This document shows, piece after piece, positions 8,223 to 16,814 of a stretch of 64,000 bases of DNA. The position numbers were made by a program, and so were the translations under genes. The notes under the pieces are model-generated. The model did not search any database, was not told the origin of the DNA, and was given only the letters and a program-made list of their open reading frames with translations. The DNA comes from Oscillospiraceae bacterium (GTDB lineage: Bacteria; Bacillota; Clostridia; Oscillospirales; SIG627), in the NCBI GenBank assembly GCA_015063605.1, contig SVTV01000015.1, positions 1-64,000 on the forward strand. Direction: 5' to 3'. The stretch's first letter is position 1, and every line of letters starts with the position of its first letter.

Positions 8223-8531
8223 ATGGCAATCGTAAAATTGAATGATAATAATTTCGAAAACGAAGTAATAGCAAAAAAAGGCACGGCGCTTGTGGATTTT
8301 TATGCGGATTGGTGCGGCCCCTGCAAGATGATCGCTCCCATAATTGAAAAAATCGCCGAAGAACGCAGTGATATCATTGTTGGCAAAGCTAATGTTGATG
8401 ATGCATCCGAGCTTGCTGCACGCTTCGGTGTTATGAGTATTCCTACCCTTATAGTTTTCAAGGATGGAAAGGAAGCAAAACGCATAATAGGCTACAGAGC
8501 AAAGGAAGCTATACTTGCAGAGCTTGACTGA
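8223..8531 (+). CDS. trxA: Thioredoxin
   Basis: A 102-residue classical thioredoxin: the active site WCGPCK has cysteines at 31 and 34, and the cis-proline loop is MSIPTLIVF. Full length, no signal peptide, cytoplasmic disulfide reductase. AAGGAG precedes the ATG at a normal distance. It follows the FTR-like gene by about 75 bases and ends at a strong terminator, so the two form a likely bicistron, with the FTR-like protein as probable reductant. Confidence 0.95.
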   Translation: MAIVKLNDNNFENEVIAKKGTALVDFYADWCGPCKMIAPIIEKIAEERSDIIVGKANVDDASELAARFGVMSIPTLIVFKDGKEAKRIIGYRAKEAILAELD

Positions 8532-8556
8532 AAAACAGTATTATAATAATATAATG

Positions 8557-8588
8557 GCACTTGCTTTATGATCGGCAAGTGCTTTTAT
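8557..8588 (+). terminator. Terminator after trxA
   Basis: GCACTTGC (8557-8564) pairs with GCAAGTGC (8575-8582), followed by TTTTATTA on the plus strand. Confidence 0.8.
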
Positions 8589-8618
8589 TAAAAGATTTTT
8601 TATCCTTTAAAAAATGTA

Positions 8619-8647
8619 TTGACAAATTTTAAAACTTGTGCTATAAT
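8619..8647 (+). promoter_or_regulatory. Consensus promoter of the LeuA-like T-box operon
   Basis: Perfect TTGACA (8619-8624), 17 bases, perfect TATAAT (8642-8647). A transcript would start near 8654, directly before the T-box leader. Confidence 0.9.
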
Positions 8648-8654
8648 ACCGACA

Positions 8655-8935
8655 TCAAAAACGCAATGAAGCGGAATAGTAAGTTATCTGTTCACCTTTG
8701 AGAGAGGTGCCGGTCGGTGTGAGGCATTGGGAACGGTTAGTTGAACTCACCGCAGAGCGGCTGTTGTGAAATCCAAGTAGTGGCAGACGGGTACTCCCGT
8801 AACAGAGTTAAGATGTGTTTGCATCCAAAGTGCACCTGATGGGTGAAGAAGAGTGGTACCGCGGAAACATAAGTGTTATTTTACGTTTTCGTCTCTTTGA
8901 GTCAACAAGGAGATGAAAGCGTTTTTTTGTTGAGC
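8655..8935 (+). promoter_or_regulatory. T-box leader upstream of the LeuA-like operon
   Basis: The leader has the expected order of T-box elements: an AGTA box (AATAGTAAG), the AG box GAGAGAGG, the GGTCGGTG box, the AAGTAG box and the T-box proper GAGTGGTACCGCGG (8851-8864). It ends in a terminator, ACGTTTTCGTCTC (8883-8895) pairing with GAGATGAAAGCGT (8910-8922) followed by T7. The bulge reads TGGT, so the cognate tRNA should have discriminator A. The specifier cannot be fixed by eye; the triplet before the conserved TGAA reads TTG, which would mean leucine. Uncharged tRNA should switch the operon on. Confidence 0.9.
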
Positions 8936-8974
8936 AAATTCCCAAATATATATAAATTGAAAGAGGTATTCAAA

Positions 8975-10369
8975 ATGAAAAAGATCAATGTAACAGACAT
9001 TACGCTTAAAAAGCTTTCCACTGAACGTGATGTAGCTCTGCTCTTCCGTGAGAAGACAGCTATCGCCGCATGTGCCGATTCCATCGGTGTCGATGCCGTC
9101 GAGCTCGCTCCCATCAAAAATCTCAGAGAAGACACTATCATATATAAAACTATAGCAAAGAATATTCAGAACGCCGCTGTGGTTATATCAGTAGGCTCTA
9201 CTGTCGAAGACGTTGAAAACGCATGGAATTGCGTAAAAGATGCAAAGCATCCCCGTCTCCAGATAGAACTTCCCATATCCACCGTTCAGATGGAATACAC
9301 TTATCACATCAAAGCTGATAAGATGATCGCAAAGATAGGTGAGCTTGTAAAGGCGGCAAAGGCTCTTTGTGATGATGTTGAATTTTCCGCTCTCGATGCT
9401 ACACGTGCAGATGACGATTTTATAGTTACGGCTGTAAAGGAAGCCGAGGCAAACGGTGCGACTCTTATCAATATTTGCGATGATGCGGGAATATCTCTCC
9501 CGGAGGAGATCGGTATGATTGTAAAGACTATAAAGGATTCTGTCTCCGTTCCCGTATACGTTCAGGTTTCCGATAAGATCAATATGTCCGTAGCTTCCGC
9601 AATTGCGGCTGTAAAGAATGGCGCCGACGGTTTGAAGGCTTCTATGGCAGGCAAGGATACACTTATGACAGGCGAGTTTTGCGATACGATCCGTGTATGC
9701 TCCGCTCAGATTGGAGTTGAAGCTTCTCTCGATAACACAAAGATACATGCAAGTATAGACGATATGCTGAAGAGCATAAATCATGCTGCTTACGAACCCG
9801 AAGCTATTGTAAATGAAAAGAAAAATGTACTTCTCGACTCCGACAGCACTATAGCGCAGGTAGCCGAAGCTGCGCGTATTCTCGGATATGATCTTTCCGA
9901 TTCGGATTGCGGAAATGTTCATAAGGCGCTTATGCAGATCTGCATAAAGAAGGAAGCTGTCGGTGCAAAAGAATTCGAAGCTCTTATCGCAAGCTCCGCA
10001 ATGCAGGCTCCTTCCACATATCATCTTGAAAGCTATACAACTAACTGCTCCAATGTTACAAGCTCAATGTCTCAGGTAACATTGAAATACAAGGACGAGA
10101 TCATTTGCGGCGTAAGTACCGGTGACGGTCCCGTTGATTCCGCTTTCAGAGCTATAGAGCAGTGCATCGGATATCACTATGAATTGGATGATTTCCAGGT
10201 TCAGGCGGTTACCGAAGGAAAAGAAGCTTTGGGCTCTGCGGTCGTTCGTTTGAGAAACAACGGAAGGCTTTACTCAGGCAACGGTATATCAACCGATATT
10301 GTTGCTGCAAGCATCAGAGCATATATCAACGCTTTGAATAAGATAGTATTTGAGGAGGCGGCAAAGTAA
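8975..10369 (+). CDS. LeuA-like protein lacking 2-isopropylmalate synthase catalytic motifs
   Basis: 464 residues with the full alpha-isopropylmalate-synthase layout: TIM barrel (~1-270), subdomain linker (~275-350) and a clear C-terminal LeuA regulatory domain (~355-464; GVSTGDGPVDSAFRAIEQ, GISTDIVAASIRAYINALNK). The barrel still shows IHMEY- and DVEFS-type features (VQMEYTYHIK, DDVEFSALDA, GATLINICDDAG). However, the signature LRDGEQ after DTT is replaced by LKKLSTERD, and the metal-binding HxHND strand by YVQVSDK, so aldol-type catalysis is unlikely. I chose ATG 8975, after the terminator of the leader. It abuts the next gene by TAA-ATG. No leuB, leuC or leuD is nearby. It may be a leucine or acyl-CoA sensor or scaffold, or an enzyme with a new chemistry. 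Confidence 0.75.
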   Translation: MKKINVTDITLKKLSTERDVALLFREKTAIAACADSIGVDAVELAPIKNLREDTIIYKTIAKNIQNAAVVISVGSTVEDVENAWNCVKDAKHPRLQIELPISTVQMEYTYHIKADKMIAKIGELVKAAKALCDDVEFSALDATRADDDFIVTAVKEAEANGATLINICDDAGISLPEEIGMIVKTIKDSVSVPVYVQVSDKINMSVASAIAAVKNGADGLKASMAGKDTLMTGEFCDTIRVCSAQIGVEASLDNTKIHASIDDMLKSINHAAYEPEAIVNEKKNVLLDSDSTIAQVAEAARILGYDLSDSDCGNVHKALMQICIKKEAVGAKEFEALIASSAMQAPSTYHLESYTTNCSNVTSSMSQVTLKYKDEIICGVSTGDGPVDSAFRAIEQCIGYHYELDDFQVQAVTEGKEALGSAVVRLRNNGRLYSGNGISTDIVAASIRAYINALNKIVFEEAAK

Positions 10370-12832
10370 ATGAAAATAGTATTTTCAACAAAGAATGTTA
10401 ATCGACCTTCTTTTCTCGATATGTGCCGTTATGCTTATGATTACGGCTTTACGGGCTTTGAGATCTACGACGCCATAAAGGAACGTAAAGAACACAGCGA
10501 CAGCATACTGCGCCGTGACAACACCTCGGATGCAAAAAGAAAGCTTGTAAACAGAGGGCTTGCTATTTCCGCTCTCAACTACCCTATCGCTTTGGACCGT
10601 GATGAAGCCGACGCCGAAACGATCGTAAAATACGTTGATATGGCGGCAAATGCCGGTGTAGAGAATATTATCATACGTATCGATAAAGAGATGTCCTTTG
10701 ATGAATTGTCGAAGAAGCTTGACAAAGCAGTTAAGCTTGCAGAAGCTTCAGATATCGGTATTCTTCTTGAAACAGTAGGTCATCTTTCAAATACAGAAAA
10801 TATAATTAAGATCATAAATCATTTCTCATCCGCTGTTATCGGAGCTTCCTGGAACGTCAGATCTACATATTTCGATGCAGGTGAAAATGCGGAGACTACA
10901 ATAAAGATTCTCGGTGCTTACATAAAGTATGTTCGTCTCGGTGATATGAAGGACGGCAAGACCGTTCTTATAGGTGAAGGAGAGCTTCCGGTTGAGAAGC
11001 TTATCAATGCCCTTTCATCCCTCAATTACGACGGATATATTTGTGCGGCATGGAATGAAGAGATCAATGATGCGGATATAGTACTTACTCATTTTGCCAA
11101 TTACATTTCATCCCTCCAAAGAGAAAAGAAAACCTTTGACAAGGTATATTACAACAGAGCCAAGACCGGAACATTCGTATGGAAGAAGTATGATGTTATC
11201 GAGGCAACCTTCTCCGACGTTCTTGATACAATGGCTGAAAAGTATCCCGATCAGTACGCTTTCAAATATCCAACGCTTGACTATACAAGAACATATGCTC
11301 AGTTCAGACGTGACGTCGATGAATGTGCCGCAGCTCTCATTTCCCTCGGCGTAAAAGCCGGTGACCATGTAGCGGTATGGGCAACAAATGTTCCGGAATG
11401 GTATATAACATTCTGGGCTACAACAAAGATCGGTGCTGTTCTCGTTACTGTTAATACAGCATATAAGATCCATGAGATCGAGTATCTTTTAAAGCAGTCC
11501 GACACACATACTCTTGTTATGATAGAGTATTGCAAGGATATAAACTACAAAGAGATCATTGAGGAACTTTGTCCCGAGCTTGAAACTCTTACACCCGGAA
11601 AGCCTCTCTATTCCAAGAAGCTTCCCTTCTTACGCAATGTTGTTACGGCAGGCTTCTCCATGAACGGATGTCTCACATGGGAGCAGATGCTTTCAAGATC
11701 CTCCATGGTTCCCCGTGAAGAGGTCAGAAGACGTGCTTCTCTTGTTAAGCCCGATGACGTTTGTAATATGCAGTACACATCCGGTACTACGGGATTCCCC
11801 AAGGGAGTTATGCTTACTCACAGAAATATTGTAAACAACGGAAAAACTATCGGAGACAGAATGGATCTTTCCACAGCAGACCGTATGATGATCCAGGTCC
11901 CCATGTTCCATTGCTTCGGAATGGTCCTTTCCATGACATCCACGATGACTCACGGCGGAACGCTCTGTCCTATTCCCTATTTCTCCCCCAAATCGTCTTT
12001 GGCTTGCGTAAATGATGAGCATATCACATGCTTCAACGGAGTTCCTACGATGTTTATAGCGATGTTCAATCATCCTAATTTCTCCAAGACAGATTTCTCT
12101 TATATGAGAACAGGTATCATGGCGGGAGCCAACTGTCCCGCAGATCTTATGAGACGTGCAGCTGATGAAATGAACATGAAGGAGATTATCTCAGTTTACG
12201 GTCAGACTGAGGCTTCTCCCGGATGTACCATGGGCGAAGTAAACGAGGATATAGATCACCGTGTTGAAACTGTCGGAAGTGCATTTCCCGGTGTTGAATG
12301 TAAGATCATTGATCCCGAAACGGGTCTTGAGCTTCCCGACGGAGAGAGTGGCGAATTTGTTGCACGAGGCTTCAATATAATGAAGGGATATTACAAGATG
12401 CCGGAAGCTACCGCACAAGCTATTGATGCTGATGGATGGCTTCATTCAGGTGACATATGTTGCCGTACTCCTGACGGCTATTATAAGGTTACAGGTCGTC
12501 TTAAGGACATGATTATCAGAGGCGGCGAAAACCTCTATCCACGCGAGATCGAGGAGTTTTATCTTACAAACCCCAAGGTGCGTGACGTTCAGGTAGTCGG
12601 TGTTCCCGATGAACAGTACGGTGAGGAGTGCTGTGCATGGGTCATTCTCCACAAGGGAGAAACAGCCGATGAAAAGGAAATGAAGGAGTTTGGTAACGCT
12701 TCTATAGCACGCCATAAAGTTCCCCGTTACTTCTTATTCGTCAATGAATTCCCAATGAATGCAGCAGGAAAGATATTAAAATATAAGATGCGTGATGAAT
12801 CCGCAGAGATCTTAGGTTTGAAAAAGAATTAA
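10370..12832 (+). CDS. Sugar-isomerase-like TIM barrel fused to acyl-CoA synthetase
   Basis: An 820-residue fusion. Residues ~1-255 resemble the xylose-isomerase/AP-endonuclease-2 TIM-barrel family (YDYGFTGFEIYDA, ILLETVGH, GEGELPVEKLINAL). Two usual metal-ligand sites are changed: the WD-x-x-H strand reads WNVRS and the H-x-K-D strand reads RLGDMKD. Residues ~265-820 are an intact AMP-forming acyl-CoA synthetase: P-loop YTSGTTGFPKG near 469, YGQTEASPG near 610, HSGDICCRTPDGYYKVTGR, GGENLYPREIEE, and the catalytic Lys in AAGKILKYK near 801. So ATP-dependent acid activation is expected while isomerase activity is doubtful. It is translationally adjacent to the LeuA-like gene and shares its T-box. 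The substrate is not deducible; the ACS half is closest in style to medium-chain or branched acid ligases. Confidence 0.82.
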   Translation: MKIVFSTKNVNRPSFLDMCRYAYDYGFTGFEIYDAIKERKEHSDSILRRDNTSDAKRKLVNRGLAISALNYPIALDRDEADAETIVKYVDMAANAGVENIIIRIDKEMSFDELSKKLDKAVKLAEASDIGILLETVGHLSNTENIIKIINHFSSAVIGASWNVRSTYFDAGENAETTIKILGAYIKYVRLGDMKDGKTVLIGEGELPVEKLINALSSLNYDGYICAAWNEEINDADIVLTHFANYISSLQREKKTFDKVYYNRAKTGTFVWKKYDVIEATFSDVLDTMAEKYPDQYAFKYPTLDYTRTYAQFRRDVDECAAALISLGVKAGDHVAVWATNVPEWYITFWATTKIGAVLVTVNTAYKIHEIEYLLKQSDTHTLVMIEYCKDINYKEIIEELCPELETLTPGKPLYSKKLPFLRNVVTAGFSMNGCLTWEQMLSRSSMVPREEVRRRASLVKPDDVCNMQYTSGTTGFPKGVMLTHRNIVNNGKTIGDRMDLSTADRMMIQVPMFHCFGMVLSMTSTMTHGGTLCPIPYFSPKSSLACVNDEHITCFNGVPTMFIAMFNHPNFSKTDFSYMRTGIMAGANCPADLMRRAADEMNMKEIISVYGQTEASPGCTMGEVNEDIDHRVETVGSAFPGVECKIIDPETGLELPDGESGEFVARGFNIMKGYYKMPEATAQAIDADGWLHSGDICCRTPDGYYKVTGRLKDMIIRGGENLYPREIEEFYLTNPKVRDVQVVGVPDEQYGEECCAWVILHKGETADEKEMKEFGNASIARHKVPRYFLFVNEFPMNAAGKILKYKMRDESAEILGLKKN

Positions 12833-12841
12833 AGAATATCA

Positions 12842-12880
12842 GGGAGCGGTATCGCATTTGCATAACCGCTCCCCTATTTG
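12842..12880 (+). terminator. Terminator of the LeuA-like operon
   Basis: GGGAGCGGT pairs with ACCGCTCCC around a loop of about 14 bases, followed by CTATTTGTTG. A moderate terminator with a poor T run. Confidence 0.6.
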
Positions 12881-12995
12881 TTGTATCTTAAAGTTGATTT
12901 TCTCGGTATAAGCAATTGTAAATGCAGACTGCAATAAAGCAATTCCATACCAAACATATAATAAACAAAAATATAACGAAAGGACGTTGCAACAG

Positions 12996-14435
12996 ATGAA
13001 AAAAACATACGTTACTTCAATGCCCGATCATATCGGTTCATTCCTGAAAGCAAGCAAATGCTTCTCTGCTCTCGGTATAAATATTACAAGGGTAAGCTAT
13101 AACAAGGCTGTTGACTCCCATACCTTGTTTATAGATGCTGAAGGAACCGAGGATCAACTGAGGAAAGCGGATATCGAGCTTGAAAAAATCGGATACTTAC
13201 ACAGCAGCAACAACAATAAGACAAGCATCGTTCTTATTGAGTTTCGTCTTGAGGATGTACCGGGCAGTGTTACAAATGTATTGACTCTCATCAATGATTT
13301 TAATTTTAATATATCATATATAAGCTCACAAGAAAACGGTACGGACTATCAATATTTCAAAATGGGCTTATATGTTGAGGATATCGATAAGATCTCCGAA
13401 TTTCTCAAGGCAGCAGAAAAGCTTTGTAAGGTCAGGATCATAGACTATAACAGCTCGGAAAAGGTTTACGACAACAGTATTTTTTACAGTACCTACGTTA
13501 TGGGTCTTACGAAAACAATGGGTCTGTCCGATGATGTAGGCCGTGAGCTGCTTGTTAATGTGAATCTTGCCATGCAGACTCTGGATGAACAAGGTCTTTC
13601 ACCTTACAGAACATTTGACAGTATAAGTAAATTTGCGGAGCTTCTCGGAGCTTCAAAAGGACAAGGATTTGTGCCGAGGATAACCGAGCATAAAATATCA
13701 GACAGATCTGATATCACACTTATTGAACCTCCCTGCGGAAGTAATACCATGATATTGAAAAGCGACTGTGAATATCTGTTTATAGACAGCGGATATGCTT
13801 GCTATAAGGATGAGATGCTTGATATTTTCAGAAGCCTTGTTCCCGGATTTGATTCAATGAGAAAGACGATACTTATTACCCACGCAGATGTGGATCATTG
13901 CGGTCTTCTACCTATATTTGACGAAATCATAACAAGTCACAAATCGGCACTTTGCTTAAAGAATGAGTATCTTCATAAAGACGGATACCGAGAGAAAAAC
14001 CCGCTTCATAAGCCTTATATCAATATTTGTAAGGCTCTGACTTCTTATGCACCTGCAGATCCCGATAAGATATCACCCTTATGGAACGATATCTCCGATC
14101 TGAAAGAACCTTTAACTCAAACAGGATTTTTTGATTTCGGTGAGTTCCATTTTGAAGTCTATGAAGGAAAAGGCGGTCACTTACCCGGTGAGATAGTATT
14201 AATAGATTATGCCAAACACATAGCAATAACCGGTGATATCTATATTAATATCAAAGGGTTAACATCGGAACAAGCAAGATATAATCAATATGCACCGATA
14301 CTCATGACATCAGTAGATACTGATCCTGCACTGTGCCTTGAGGAAAGAAAAGCTATTATGCAACGCCTGGGCGTGGGTCAATGGCAGATCTTCGGAGCTC
14401 ATGGTTATAAGAAAGATTACTCAGTTAATGCATAA
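12996..14435 (+). CDS. Tandem ACT domains fused to a metallo-beta-lactamase-fold hydrolase
   Basis: About 479 residues. Two ACT-type ligand-binding units lie in ~1-155: the first opens TSMPDHIGSFLKASKCFSAL, the second IEFRLEDVPGSVTNVLTLIN. A linker (~160-240) leads to a metallo-beta-lactamase-fold domain with THADVDHCG near residue 295 (the HxDxDH variant known from ComEC-type members), GKGGHLPGEIV, an Asp in AITGDIY, and a late FGAHGY. This suggests a metal hydrolase gated by an amino acid or acyl ligand. ATG 12996 is preferred over the TTG three codons earlier, which is too close to the AAAGGA. It runs on the same strand after the acyl-CoA synthetase and converges with an ACT gene. Substrate unknown. 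Confidence 0.78.
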   Translation: MKKTYVTSMPDHIGSFLKASKCFSALGINITRVSYNKAVDSHTLFIDAEGTEDQLRKADIELEKIGYLHSSNNNKTSIVLIEFRLEDVPGSVTNVLTLINDFNFNISYISSQENGTDYQYFKMGLYVEDIDKISEFLKAAEKLCKVRIIDYNSSEKVYDNSIFYSTYVMGLTKTMGLSDDVGRELLVNVNLAMQTLDEQGLSPYRTFDSISKFAELLGASKGQGFVPRITEHKISDRSDITLIEPPCGSNTMILKSDCEYLFIDSGYACYKDEMLDIFRSLVPGFDSMRKTILITHADVDHCGLLPIFDEIITSHKSALCLKNEYLHKDGYREKNPLHKPYINICKALTSYAPADPDKISPLWNDISDLKEPLTQTGFFDFGEFHFEVYEGKGGHLPGEIVLIDYAKHIAITGDIYINIKGLTSEQARYNQYAPILMTSVDTDPALCLEERKAIMQRLGVGQWQIFGAHGYKKDYSVNA

Positions 14436-14445
14436 AGACAATTTC

Positions 14446-14473
14446 AGGGGCTGCCGCACAAGCGACAGCCCCT
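14446..14473. terminator. Bidirectional terminator hairpin
   Basis: AGGGGCTGCCGC pairs with GCGACAGCCCCT around ACAA, with one mismatch, between two convergent genes. The core GGGGCTGtCGC recurs in a hairpin at 24419-24456. Confidence 0.7.
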
Positions 14474-14506
14474 TACTTCGTTTATAATATATAGTTTTAA
14501 ATAAGA

Positions 14507-14938
14507 TCAAAGCTTATCTACATCAGCATCCGATATAAGGTGAAAACCTGCATCTTCAAGAGCTTTTTCAGCAGCAGCGTTGTCTTCTACACGTAATACA
14601 ACATATGCATGCTTTTCGGTACGTGTCATGAAGGCATAGAGATATTCCATGTTGATACCTGCTTTATCGAGAACTCCGAGAGCGGCTGAAAGCTTACCGG
14701 GTGCATCACCGATCTTAACACCGACAACATCGATAACCTTTATAAGATATCCTTCATCCAAAAGTGTTTTTTCCGCTGCGGATTCATCGTTAACAATGAG
14801 GCGAAGAATACCGAATTCCTCGGTTTCAGCAATAGAAAGAGCTCTTATATTAACATTTTTTGAAGCGAGAGCATCTGTAATAGCAACAAGAGCTCCTTGC
14901 TTATTTTCAACAAATACAGTTATCTGTTTAATAGCCAT
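14507..14938 (-). CDS. ACT domain-containing protein (two ACT repeats)
   Basis: A 143-residue small regulatory protein made of two ACT modules: IKQITVFVENKQGALVAITDAL at the start and IGDAPGKLSAALGVLDKAGI from about residue 76. There is no enzymatic domain. In Clostridia such proteins are regularly found beside phenylacetate-CoA ligases and indolepyruvate:ferredoxin oxidoreductases, and are presumed to bind aromatic or branched amino acids. Here it follows the ligase gene by 40 bases on the minus strand, so both are under the second T-box. Good AGGGAG-type ribosome-binding site upstream. Confidence 0.88.
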   Translation of the reverse strand: MAIKQITVFVENKQGALVAITDALASKNVNIRALSIAETEEFGILRLIVNDESAAEKTLLDEGYLIKVIDVVGVKIGDAPGKLSAALGVLDKAGINMEYLYAFMTRTEKHAYVVLRVEDNAAAEKALEDAGFHLISDADVDKL

Positions 14939-14978
14939 GTTTTATTTACTCCCTTCGGATTATAATAATTTTTAAAAA

Positions 14979-16286
14979 TTATATGAGCTTACGCTTATCA
15001 ATAACTCTTACAGCCTTTCCTTCACTACGTACAATAGCTTTGGGTGCTACAAGGTGTACAGAAGGGTTGATACCGAGCATAGTCTTCAAGGAATTTGCAA
15101 GAGCTTTTTCCTTTGCAATTACCTCGCTTACCTTATCTGTAAACTGCTCGGGGCTCATTTCAACATTAACTTCAAATGTATCGTTATTGTTTACTCTGTC
15201 GACAACTATCTGATAATTGGGCTGATAGCCTTCATTCAAAAGAACGGTTTCAATTTGGCTTGGGAATACATTCACGCCGCGGATAATAAGCATATCGTCG
15301 GTTCTACCCATAGGCTTAGCCATCTTGATAAGTGTACGACCGCAGGAACACTTCTTACGGGAGAGAACGCAAATATCTCTGGTACGGTATCTGAGAAGCG
15401 GGAACGCTTCCTTGTCAAGGGATGTAAATACCAATTCACCCTTTGAACCTTCGGGAAGAACCTCGCCTGTATCGGGATCTATAATTTCTGCAAGGAAGTG
15501 GTCTTCATTGATGTGCATACCTGTCTGCTCTGAACATTCGAAGGATACACCGGGACCGGAAGTTTCTGTAAGACCGTAAATATCATAAGCCTTGATACCC
15601 AATGTTTCTTCAATATTATGACGCATTTCTTCTGTCCACGGTTCAGCTCCGAATATACCCGCCTTCAAAGGAATATCGTCGGGACCGTAGCCCATTTCTT
15701 TCAAGGATTCACCTATGTATGCAGCGTAAGAAGGTGTGCAGCAAAGAATCGTTGCGCTGAGATCCATCATAAACTGTATCTGACGCTCTGTATTGCCCGA
15801 AGACATGGGGAGAGTAAGACAACCTACCTTATGCGAACCACCGTTAAGACCGGGACCTCCCGTGAAAAGACCGTAGCCGTAAGCTACCTGGCATACGTCC
15901 TCTTTGGTTCCGCCCGCTGCTACAATAGCTCTTGCACAGCAATCTTCCCAAAGGTCAACGTCCTTCTGAGTATAAAAAGCAACGACTCGTCTGCCTGTAG
16001 TACCGGAAGTGGACTGAATACGTACACAATCTTCAAGAGGTTTAGCCAAAAGTCCATAAGGATAAGCATCTCTAAGGTCAGCCTTGGTAAGGAAAGGAAG
16101 AAGATGGAGATCTTCAATTCCGTGGATATCTTCGGGCTTTACGCCTTTCTTGTCCATAAGATCACGGTAGTAAGCCACATTCTCATAAACATGCTTAACC
16201 TGCTTTACAAGCTTTTCCGATTGAAGCTTTTTAATTTCTTCAACAGGCATTGTTTCGATTTCTTTTTGATAATACTTTTGTTCCAT
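14979..16286 (-). CDS. paaK: Phenylacetate-CoA ligase family protein
   Basis: About 435 residues, AMP-forming ligase of the PaaK type. EIETMPVEEIKKLQSEKL is the typical opening, STSGTTGRRVVAFYT the ATP P-loop, IFGAEPWTEEMR and YGLTETSGPGVSFEC the adenylation motifs, and LRYRTRDIC plus a cysteine pair (SRKKCSCGR) the zinc-like C-terminal hinge. It makes aryl- or acyl-acetyl-CoA from the free acid, ATP and CoA. I place the start at ATG 16286 because it gives the family N terminus, though in-frame ATGs lie upstream. It is preceded by a T-box leader and followed by an ACT gene. No ior or por genes are in the window, so the true acid is uncertain. Confidence 0.9.
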   Translation of the reverse strand: MEQKYYQKEIETMPVEEIKKLQSEKLVKQVKHVYENVAYYRDLMDKKGVKPEDIHGIEDLHLLPFLTKADLRDAYPYGLLAKPLEDCVRIQSTSGTTGRRVVAFYTQKDVDLWEDCCARAIVAAGGTKEDVCQVAYGYGLFTGGPGLNGGSHKVGCLTLPMSSGNTERQIQFMMDLSATILCCTPSYAAYIGESLKEMGYGPDDIPLKAGIFGAEPWTEEMRHNIEETLGIKAYDIYGLTETSGPGVSFECSEQTGMHINEDHFLAEIIDPDTGEVLPEGSKGELVFTSLDKEAFPLLRYRTRDICVLSRKKCSCGRTLIKMAKPMGRTDDMLIIRGVNVFPSQIETVLLNEGYQPNYQIVVDRVNNNDTFEVNVEMSPEQFTDKVSEVIAKEKALANSLKTMLGINPSVHLVAPKAIVRSEGKAVRVIDKRKLI

Positions 16287-16375
16287 TTTTAAAACCATTC
16301 CTTTCATCCTAATCGGAAAATGAAATACGCGTTCGAAAAAAGCGTCCTGCTTTTCTTTATAATCAATATCGGGGT

Positions 16376-16659
16376 AAAACAAAATCCCCTGTATTCCAAA
16401 AGGAACACAGAGGACGAAAATCGCGGTACCACCTCAATTTACTGTCATTTCGCAACAACAGTCTCATAAGTGTCAAACAACACTTCTGTCCTATAACGGG
16501 AACCCCCGTTGCAGCCTACTTAAAGGAAAGACCTTTGTTCGGTGCACAGCTCGCAGGATGAATTCGACTCCGTATCCCCTATTGTCTTGCACCGACCGAC
16601 AACTCTCTGCAAGGTTTCCCGAAGCTTACTTATTCCTGTTCAAACGCATCTTTTATACA
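16376..16659 (-). promoter_or_regulatory. T-box leader upstream of the paaK-like gene
   Basis: On the minus strand: AGTA box (AATAAGTAAGC), AG box CAGAGAGT, GGTCGGTGC box, TTAAGTAGGC box, and T-box TTGAGGTGGTACCGCG (16422-16437). The terminator stem pairs 16402-16413 with 16386-16397 over 12 bp and is followed by ATTTTGTTTT. TGGT in the bulge implies a tRNA with discriminator A. The specifier could not be assigned with confidence. Aromatic amino-acid control would fit the gene, but I do not see an unambiguous UUC, UAC or UGG. Confidence 0.9.
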
Positions 16660-16664
16660 GGTTT

Positions 16665-16693
16665 ATTTTATCACTTTAGAATAATAAAGTCAA
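16665..16693 (-). promoter_or_regulatory. Promoter of the paaK T-box operon
   Basis: Minus-strand TTGACT (16688-16693), 17-base spacer, TAAAAT (16665-16670), just before the leader. Confidence 0.75.
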
Positions 16694-16756
16694 TAGTGAT
16701 TTAACAAATTAATGTTAACTTTAATGATTTTTTTCTCTTTTTTTGAAGGTGTGAAA

Positions 16757-16789
16757 AAAATCGTTCGGATACCTAAGTATCCGAACGAA
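16757..16789 (-). terminator. Terminator of the cell-surface protein gene
   Basis: GTTCGGATAC pairs with GTATCCGAAC around a 4-base loop, followed on the minus strand by a T7 run. Confidence 0.85.
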
Positions 16790-16814
16790 CAAACAATATT
16801 ACGTTTACAGTAAA

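Noticed and set aside
9188-10024. 278-codon minus-strand frame opposite the LeuA-like gene
   Set aside because: Antisense shadow of a gene with strong family matches; Cys/Tyr/Ser-rich composition typical of such shadows.
13877-13906. Loss of the second His in the metallo-beta-lactamase motif (HADVDH) as a sign of inactivity
   Set aside because: HxDxDH is a known active variant in ComEC-like members, so it is not evidence of a dead enzyme.
15618-16292. 224-codon plus-strand frame opposite the paaK homologue
   Set aside because: Antisense of conserved adenylation motifs; no promoter or ribosome-binding site.
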